A stretch of DNA of 64,000 nucleotides, taken from NCBI GenBank assembly GCA_029216955.1, contig JANAVB010012075.1:124001-188000 (forward strand). The letters are read 5' to 3'. The position numbers and the translations under genes were made by a program. Origin of the DNA: Iris pallida (lineage: Eukaryota; Streptophyta; Magnoliopsida; Asparagales; Iridaceae). Under the pieces are notes generated by a model. That model did no database searches. It was not told where the DNA came from and saw only the letters and a list, made by a program, of their open reading frames with translations. This document shows, piece by piece, positions 58,065 through 64,000 of the stretch (position 1 is the stretch's first letter; each line of letters starts with the position of its first letter).

Positions 58065-58215
58065 TCATGCGGCCATGCGGCCATGCGGGCCATGCGTCCA
58101 TGCGGCTCATGTGGTCCATGCGGTCCATGCGGCTCATGTGGTCCATGCGGTCCATGCGGCCATGCGGCTCATGCGGCTATTGTGGTCTATACGGCCCATG
58201 CGGTCCATGCGTCCA
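58065..58215. repeat. 9-bp CATGCGGYC minisatellite in the J LTR
   Basis: About 15 imperfect 9-bp units (CATGCGGCC, CATGCGGTC, CATGTGGTC, CATGCGGCT). It is CpG-rich, in contrast to the surrounding AT-rich DNA, and is followed by a CTG run. Met/His/Ala-rich ORFs here are artefacts of the repeat. Confidence 0.9.
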
Positions 58216-58442
58216 GGCTGCTGCTGCTGCTGCCGCATGGAGGGCTCCGCTGACTGTGCAGATTACAAGTCAGTTATGGAAAGGCTGAATCAATGCGATT
58301 AATTCAGATCCTATCTTTGTGGGATTTGAATTAATTTCGTTGCTATCTTTGTGGGATTTGAATTAAATCTCGTTGCTATCTTTTGAGATTTGATTCAATC
58401 TTTCCATAACTGAAGAGGCGGCTAGGGTTTCCACCCTCTCTC

Positions 58443-58450
58443 TATAAATA
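58443..58450 (+). promoter_or_regulatory. TATA box of element J LTR
   Basis: TATAAATA in a pyrimidine-rich context (CTCTCTC before it), about 440 bp before the gag ATG. This placement fits the U3/R border of a plant LTR; transcription would start around 58475. Confidence 0.7.
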
Positions 58451-58884
58451 CTCTCTTCTGGCCTCCTTTGTAGTACTATGAAAATATAATTCAGAAAAGG
58501 AGAAAGAGAGAGAGAGAGCTGCTGCCGCCATTGCAAGTCCATCCGAGGAGTCAGAACAGAGGTGACTTCGAGCGTTCCACAAGTTCTTCAAACTTGCTGG
58601 TTCCTGGAAGCAGATCGTGTGGGACGAATCTTGCTTTGAGCTACGGTGTTTTGACATCCCAGCATTGTTCTCCTTCTCATCTCTCTCTAGATTATTGTAA
58701 CTTGTTCTGTCCCAATTGCAACACGTTTGCAAGGAAGAACGAGAGATCTTCTCTTCTTTATTTTCCTCCTCCATATTGTAATCGGGTTATTTGGTATTTG
58801 TACCTTCGTAGATCTTTGTTGCATCTGTTTTACCATCTTTGATCAAGCCCCGGGACTAACAATCTCAAAGCAAGATCTGTGTAG

Positions 58885-61800
58885 ATGGAAAACATTAATG
58901 CTTCGCTCCTCCAATCGGACTTTTGCAAGTTGGAAAAGTTCGATGGAGAGCATTATCAAGTCTGGAAGAGAAAGGCGTACCTAACTCTTCAACTAAAAGA
59001 CGTTGATCATGTTCTGTTGGAGGAAGAACCCTCTGTTCCAGACACTGGATCTACTGCCGCAATCAATGCGGCTACCAAACTCCAGGCCAAGTGGAGAAGG
59101 AAAAATAGCATCTGCAGGCTTATCATCCTGAATGCTATGGAGGACTCCCTGGCAGAATCCTACTCGAAGAAGGAACTTGCCAGAGACATATGGGAGTCTG
59201 TGAAAAAACTGTATGAAGAAGACAAGAACAGGAACAAAATGTTTGTGGTTGAAAAATATCACAAATTGCTCTTTGAGGACGAAAAGTCCATGCTGCCACA
59301 GGTGAAGGAATTTCTGAAGCTGCGTCAGAAACTGGAAGACGAAGAGATGCCCCTTCCCGACAAGTTTGTCGTCGGAGGGATCGTGTCAAAACTTCCTACT
59401 GGATGGAGTACCTTCTATGCAAGGATGCACAGAAAGAAGCTAGACATTAGCTTGGGAGATCTACTTCAAGAGATCCATGTTGAGGACGAGATGCGTTCCC
59501 AACAGAAGGTGGACACTCTGTCCAAACAGTTGGCTAAAGCCAATCTTGTGCAGACGAGAGATCCCAAGGGGAAGCAGGCGGCTTCTCTTCCCAAGAAGAA
59601 GGACTTCACTAATCTAAAAGTGAAGGGTCATTCTTTCAAAAAACAGAAGACTAAGTCCCACGTGACTTGTTACAATTGTGGCAAGAAAGGCCACTACAAG
59701 AGTGAATGCAGATCTAAGCCTAAACAATCAGAGAAAGGTGAGCCTAATAAGGTTTCATTGGTTTCTAACATTGTTGCTATGATCGGACAGGTCACAACTG
59801 TGGGGGTTGACTCTGACTGGTGGATAGACACTGGTGCGACTTGCCATGTCTGTTCTGGTAAGGAATGGTTCGTCACGTACCAGCCGATATCTGAGAAGGT
59901 TGTCATGGCGAACCAGGCCCAAGCTGAAGTTCTGGGGATCGGGACCGTGGAACTGAAACTCACTTCTGGGAACACTCTGACGCTTAAAGGTGTGAAGCAT
60001 GTTCCGGCGATTGCCAAGAACCTGATCTCTGGGAGCCTGCTCTGCAACGCAGGCTTGAGGATGGACATCAATGCTGGTCAGATGGTGATGTCCAAGAAAG
60101 GAACATACTTCGGGAAGGCTTATCAAATCGAAGGAATGTTTAAAATTCAGCTTGTCAACCAGTTTGAAGACATTAATGCAATTGCATTTTCTGATTATTC
60201 TCTTGAGTTGTGGCATAATAGACTAGGACATGTTCATTGTAAAAGAATTTACAAAATGTCTAGTCTAGGACTTATCTCCAAATGTGGGAGTAAGGTAGAG
60301 AAGTGTGAAGTGTGTGCTCAGACGAAGATCACAAGGAAACCCTTTCATCGGGTCAATCGAAGCACAGATCTTCTGGAGTGGGTGCACTCCGATATCTGTG
60401 ACTTCAAACATTTCTCCACGAAGGTCGGGATGAAGTATTTCATAACCTTCATAGACGACTTCTCAAAATACGCGTTCGTCTACTTGCTCAAGTCTAAAGA
60501 CGAAGCCTTCGAGAAGTTCAGAGAGTTCAGGGCCGAAGCTGAACGGCAGACTGGACAACAACTCAAGAGGTTAAGAAGTAATCGAGGTGGGGAGTACAGA
60601 TCTCATGAATTCGTATTGTTCTGCAAAGAACATGGAATCATATGCGAAACGACTGCTCCATATTCTCCTCAATCCAATGGAGTAGCGGAGAGGAAGAACA
60701 GAACGTTGACAAAAATGATGAACTCAATGCTGCTAACCGCGGGTCTTCCTAAATGCTACTGGGGAGAAGCTGCATTAACGGCCACTTTTATTCTAAATAG
60801 AGTGCCACATGCAACTTCAGACGTAACTCCTCATGAACTCTGGTTCAAAGTCAGACCAAACTTGAATGTCATTCGAGTGTGGGGGTGTCTGGCGTATGTG
60901 AAGCTCCAAGATCTGAAGATTCAGAAGCTAGGGACAAGGACTACGAAGGCGATCTTCTTAGGGTATGCCGAGAAGAGTGATGCTAGGAGATTTCTTGATA
61001 TTGAGTCAAATTATATCATTGAATCTCGCGATGCTGAATACTTTGAAGACAAGTTTGCAAAAGACAAAAACATTGTTCTTTCGGACATTCCGGAAAATAA
61101 TGTAGGTGCAAATGAGACTGAAATCTCATACGGGCCAGTAGTCCAAGAAGAAGCTGTTGTTGATGAAACAACTCTTGTACCAGAACTCGCAGAGTCATCA
61201 GCTAAGCGAGCGAGGAGACCGAAAGACTTCAGAGATGACTTTGTCACCTATCATGTGGAAGCAGATCCGCTTACCTATGATGAGACGATGAAGACCAGAG
61301 ATGCTATCTTCTGGAAGGAGGCAGTGAATGACGAGTTTGACTCTATCACCTCCAATAACACATGGGTGTTGGTAGATCTACCTGAAGGAGAAAAGCCCAT
61401 CGGATGTAAATGGATCTTCAAGAAGAAGATGAAGGCAGATGGAACTATTGACAAGTTCAAGGCCAGGCTGGTAGTCAAGGGATTTTTTCAGAAACAGGGG
61501 ATAGACTACTTTGACACGTACGCTCCAGTAGCTCAGATGACCACCATCAGGATGTTAATCGCTCTAGCAGCTATACATAAGTTGGTGATACATCAGATGG
61601 ATGTAAAGACAGCATTCCTGAATGGGGAGCTGACCGAAGAGATTTACATGCAACAGCCAGATGGATTTGTCGTCAAAGGCCTTGAAGACAAAGTCTGCAA
61701 GTTGGTGAAATCATTGTATGGTTTGAAGCAAGCTCCCAAGATGTGGCATGAGAAGTTTGACAAAGTTATTAGGTCAAACGGCTACAGAGTCAGCGAGACG

Positions 61801-62802
61801 GACAAATGTGTTTACACAAAGTTCGCTGATGGAAGAGGAGTCATCGTTTGTCTGTACGTGGACGACATGCTAATCCTAGGTATGGATATAGGCTGTGTCA
61901 CAGAGACAAAGAAATTCCTCTCAACCAAGTTCAGTATGAAGGACTTGGGGGATGCAGATGTCATCTTGGGCATAAAGATCATCCGGACAGACACTGGAGT
62001 AGCGCTGTCACAATCTCACTACATTGAGAAGTTGCTCACACGCTATGGGTATAAGGATCTTCCAGGGATCGATATGCCATACAGGTGTGATCAGAAGCTG
62101 AAGCCAAACTCGAGGGAAAGCATCAGGCAGCTGGAGTATTCTAGCGTTATCGAAAGTTTGATGTACGCAACCACTGTCATAAGGCCTAACATAGCTTTTG
62201 CCGTGGAAATGCTGAGTCGGTTCACAAGCAACCCAGGGGTTGAGCACTGGAAAGCTGTGAAGCGGGTGATGAGATATCTCAAGAAGACTCAGACATATGC
62301 ACTGCACTACAACGGCTATCCGACAGTAGTGGAAGGCTTCAGTGATGCTAGCTGGTGTTCAGAGGTGGAAAGCGAGAGATCCACAGGTGGATATGTCTTT
62401 TCCTTGGGTGGAGCTGCTATATCGTGGAAGTCGAAAAAGCAGACTATACTCTCTCGTTCCTCCACAGAATCTGAATTCTATGCACTTGAAACTGCAGCAG
62501 ATAAAGCAGAATGGCTTCGGGAGCTCATGTATGATCTTCCAGTGGTTGGGGCTCAGATACCGGCAATACCGATATACTGTGACAACCAGGCGACTGCGGC
62601 GGTAGCATCAAATGACCTCTTCAACGGAAAGAAGAGGACTGTGCGGTTGAAGCACAGGGTAGTACACGATCTTATCAAAAGAGGTGTAATTGCAGTGGTT
62701 GATGTTCGGAGTCAGGAGAACCTGGCAGATCCGTTCACAAAGGGCCTCAAGCGCCAGTTGGTCGATGACACAGCTTGTAAAATGGACTTGAAGGCATTCT
62801 GA
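58885..62802 (+). CDS. Element J gag-pol polyprotein, 1305 aa, integrase Asp-to-Asn
   Basis: Complete copia polyprotein in one frame. Gag covers about residues 1-255, the zinc knuckle is C262, C265, H270 and C275 (CYNCGKKGHYKSEC), and the protease is WIDTGAT (D315). Integrase has HSDI (D503) and QSNGVAERKNR (E602), but the second catalytic position is N566 in RSNRGGEY, where the family has Asp; spacing to E602 is the normal 35 residues. RT has YVDD (Y991-D994). RNase H has SDASW (D1154), STESEF and YCDNQA. The start at 58885 is the first ATG after the leader and gives a normal gag start. Apart from N566 I see no missing key residue. With Asn at that site the integrase should be inactive, so the present copy could be expressed but not insert itself. 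Confidence 0.9.
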   Translation: MENINASLLQSDFCKLEKFDGEHYQVWKRKAYLTLQLKDVDHVLLEEEPSVPDTGSTAAINAATKLQAKWRRKNSICRLIILNAMEDSLAESYSKKELARDIWESVKKLYEEDKNRNKMFVVEKYHKLLFEDEKSMLPQVKEFLKLRQKLEDEEMPLPDKFVVGGIVSKLPTGWSTFYARMHRKKLDISLGDLLQEIHVEDEMRSQQKVDTLSKQLAKANLVQTRDPKGKQAASLPKKKDFTNLKVKGHSFKKQKTKSHVTCYNCGKKGHYKSECRSKPKQSEKGEPNKVSLVSNIVAMIGQVTTVGVDSDWWIDTGATCHVCSGKEWFVTYQPISEKVVMANQAQAEVLGIGTVELKLTSGNTLTLKGVKHVPAIAKNLISGSLLCNAGLRMDINAGQMVMSKKGTYFGKAYQIEGMFKIQLVNQFEDINAIAFSDYSLELWHNRLGHVHCKRIYKMSSLGLISKCGSKVEKCEVCAQTKITRKPFHRVNRSTDLLEWVHSDICDFKHFSTKVGMKYFITFIDDFSKYAFVYLLKSKDEAFEKFREFRAEAERQTGQQLKRLRSNRGGEYRSHEFVLFCKEHGIICETTAPYSPQSNGVAERKNRTLTKMMNSMLLTAGLPKCYWGEAALTATFILNRVPHATSDVTPHELWFKVRPNLNVIRVWGCLAYVKLQDLKIQKLGTRTTKAIFLGYAEKSDARRFLDIESNYIIESRDAEYFEDKFAKDKNIVLSDIPENNVGANETEISYGPVVQEEAVVDETTLVPELAESSAKRARRPKDFRDDFVTYHVEADPLTYDETMKTRDAIFWKEAVNDEFDSITSNNTWVLVDLPEGEKPIGCKWIFKKKMKADGTIDKFKARLVVKGFFQKQGIDYFDTYAPVAQMTTIRMLIALAAIHKLVIHQMDVKTAFLNGELTEEIYMQQPDGFVVKGLEDKVCKLVKSLYGLKQAPKMWHEKFDKVIRSNGYRVSETDKCVYTKFADGRGVIVCLYVDDMLILGMDIGCVTETKKFLSTKFSMKDLGDADVILGIKIIRTDTGVALSQSHYIEKLLTRYGYKDLPGIDMPYRCDQKLKPNSRESIRQLEYSSVIESLMYATTVIRPNIAFAVEMLSRFTSNPGVEHWKAVKRVMRYLKKTQTYALHYNGYPTVVEGFSDASWCSEVESERSTGGYVFSLGGAAISWKSKKQTILSRSSTESEFYALETAADKAEWLRELMYDLPVVGAQIPAIPIYCDNQATAAVASNDLFNGKKRTVRLKHRVVHDLIKRGVIAVVDVRSQENLADPFTKGLKRQLVDDTACKMDLKAF

Positions 62803-63877
62803 TAGTGTGTCTTTGTAATCCTACCATAAAGTTTTATGCTATTAGTTCAAAGAGAAATCTACTAGGCATCTAACTTTTGGTTCAAAGGAGGATCACTGAC
62901 TGGAAAACTATCAGGTAACAGTGGGTACTTGTTCTCTGGAACATGGAAGGGATACGGACCCATAAACACTGTTGTCTACTATGTATTTTTCTGCGGAAAA
63001 AACAGATCCTGTGGAAGGATGGCTTAAGCGCCTTAATGAGTTCTCATGCAGAGTGAATGCCTGGTGTGCTTTACAGGAAGCACGGTAGAGCAGCACTACA
63101 AGGAGTGAAACTCCATGCTACAGTGGGATGACTCCACCATGAGGTTCCCAGGTAGGGGTAATGCCTCGGCTTTGCAAGCCAAGTCATAGCGACGTAGCAC
63201 CGCAAATAGGCAGGTAGCCTAATGCTGTATGACGTAATTAAAGAGTTGTAGACAGCACTACAAAGGGGAGGATGGCCCCATGTTACAGTGGCACGACACC
63301 ACGATGAGGTACCCAGGTAGGGGTAAAGCCTCGGCATTGCAAGCCATGTCGTTGCGACGTAACACCGCAAGGAAGCCTTAGGCTTCATGCTGGGTAGTTT
63401 GGCACTACAAAGAGGCTTGTGACCTCATGCTACAGTAGTATGACACTACGATGAGGTTCCCAGGTAGGGGTAATGCCTCGGCTTCAGGCCATGTCATAGC
63501 GGCATAGCACCGCAAGGAAGCGCAAGGCTTCATGCCATATCTCTTTAAATAAAGAACTCACCTATAGTGTATGGAAAGAGATATCAGGCCGTCTCTTGAG
63601 GGTAAACTTGTAGACGCCCAAAATTGTACACTGAAATTAGGCTGGCACAGGGCCTTTAATGTGCAGCCAGAAGCACACGTAACTACACTTTGTGAGTGGG
63701 AAGAATTACAATTGTGGTGCAGAATTCAAGGCGTAGTCCATTCTTGTATCACATTGTTATTTAACCCATGCGGGAAGATTCAAGTCGTCAGCGACATCTA
63801 TCCTAATGCAAAATGGACAGTTACTGTGAGGAACGCTCAACGCTGGACACATATATATGTTGTGATATGTGGGGGAT
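62803..63877 (+). other. Long 3' non-coding region of element J
   Basis: About 1.07 kb between the stop codon and the 3' LTR. It contains the triplicated repeat (63091-63540) and short stretches such as GGACTGG-type direct blocks, but no ORF of note. It ends in GTGGGGGAT, the purine tract. Confidence 0.8.
63091..63540 (+). repeat. About 150-bp unit in three tandem copies
   Basis: Copies start at 63091, 63253 and 63401 (each CAGCACTACAA or GGCACTACAA) and share CATGCTACAGT, CGATGAGGTTCCCAGG, TAGGGGTAATGCCTCGGC, and GACGTAGCACCGCAA blocks. Copy lengths are about 162, 148 and 140 bp, diverged by an estimated 15-20 percent. Each copy can form local stems around GGTAGGGGTAATGCC. Role unknown. Confidence 0.9.
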
Positions 63878-64000
63878 TGTTGGTTCTTTCTTTACATGGA
63901 GAGAGCTTGCTCTCAACATGCCTTGTAAATTTTAGTCCCACATTGGAAATGCACCATGAGTTATCTCAACATATATACTTGGGTGTGTTGTTGAGAGATG
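63878..64000 (+). repeat. 3' LTR of element J, first 123 bp
   Basis: It matches 57711-57833 with a few differences (GTGC to GTTC, GTCT to GCCT) and is cut by the window end. Confidence 0.9.

Larger units (their letters stand above)
57711..58862 (+). repeat. 5' LTR of element J, right border uncertain
   Basis: The start is fixed by the 3' copy. The end is set tentatively at GGGACTAACA (58862) because of the CA end, 22 bp before the gag ATG. It contains TTAGTCCCACATTGG, a GGACTC hexamer run (57975-58008), the CATGCGG minisatellite, and a TATA box at 58443. Confidence 0.6.
57711..64000 (+). mobile_element. Element J: copia element with intact gag-pol, right end off window
   Basis: The left LTR starts at 57711 (TGTTGGTGCTTTC) and the right LTR starts at 63878 (TGTTGGTTCTTTC); the first 123 bp match closely. 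The purine tract GTGGGGGAT lies directly before the right LTR. The polyprotein frame is intact. About 1.07 kb of non-coding sequence with a triplicated repeat lies between the stop codon and the 3' LTR. A Met-tRNA primer site is not obvious before the gag ATG. The lineage is uncertain (Tork- or TAR-like by the C-terminal RNase H end). Confidence 0.9.

Noticed and set aside
58013..58302. Three overlapping Met/His/Cys-rich ORFs
   Set aside because: All read the same 9-bp minisatellite and CTG run.

Overview
This window looks like repeat-dense nuclear DNA from a flowering plant. It is mostly nested LTR retrotransposons, with one DNA-transposon insertion, fragments of plant genes (CESA-like, LisH-type) and a few candidate host exons. 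There are no operons, phage genes or CRISPR arrays. Spliced gene fragments with GT..AG introns, Met-tRNA primer binding sites, chromovirus and copia polyproteins and many C-to-T type nonsense changes all fit a methylated plant genome. I cannot name the species. I give the elements letters A to J for reference only.

Layout. 1-7692: element A, the 3' part of a Tekay/Del-like Ty3/gypsy element (gag-pol in one frame with six stops, then a 3.3-kb LTR). It abuts an (AT)n tract inside element B. 7693-17528: element B, a related non-autonomous gypsy element with giant LTRs (3' LTR about 5.6 kb) around only about 1 kb of non-coding interior. 17529-19583: a 31-bp hairpin tandem array, an orphan Ser/Lys-rich exon on the minus strand, an orphan minus-strand copia LTR with its primer binding site, and a solo LTR. 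19584-28945: element C, a copia element with 119-bp LTRs. It is split by a 4.3-kb insertion that ends in a CACTA-type terminus, carries LisH and CESA gene fragments, and is flanked by a 498-bp direct repeat of C itself. 28963-30759: candidate terminal host exon and LTR-like debris.

30760-45712: element H, a minus-strand copia element that keeps only gag/protease remnants. Its 3' LTR contains an 880-bp TRIM (G), which contains a full copia element (D) with an intact 1342-codon gag-pol. Its 5' LTR contains a decayed sister of D (element E). Removing the insertions leaves both H LTRs at exactly 868 bp, which supports the nesting model; duplicated 5-bp target sites support every level (CTATA/TTATA for H, GAGAT for G, TGGTT for D, AATTT for E).

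45713-57710: host-like DNA with a SINE-like fragment, a fold-back repeat family, element F (a second copy of the 119-bp-LTR copia family, 48077-53776), four consistent minus-strand exons of an unidentified membrane-protein gene, and a degenerate solo LTR. 57711-64000: element J, a copia element with an intact 1305-codon gag-pol and an unusual 3' non-coding region; its 3' LTR runs off the window.

Most interesting. Element D has a correct target-site duplication, yet both of its ends are the same U5 terminus in inverted orientation and its 5' LTR is almost absent. The CACTA-ended insertion with captured gene fragments sits between 498-bp duplications. Element J has an otherwise intact polyprotein whose second integrase catalytic Asp reads Asn. 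I saw nothing that I would call a new defence or metabolic system.
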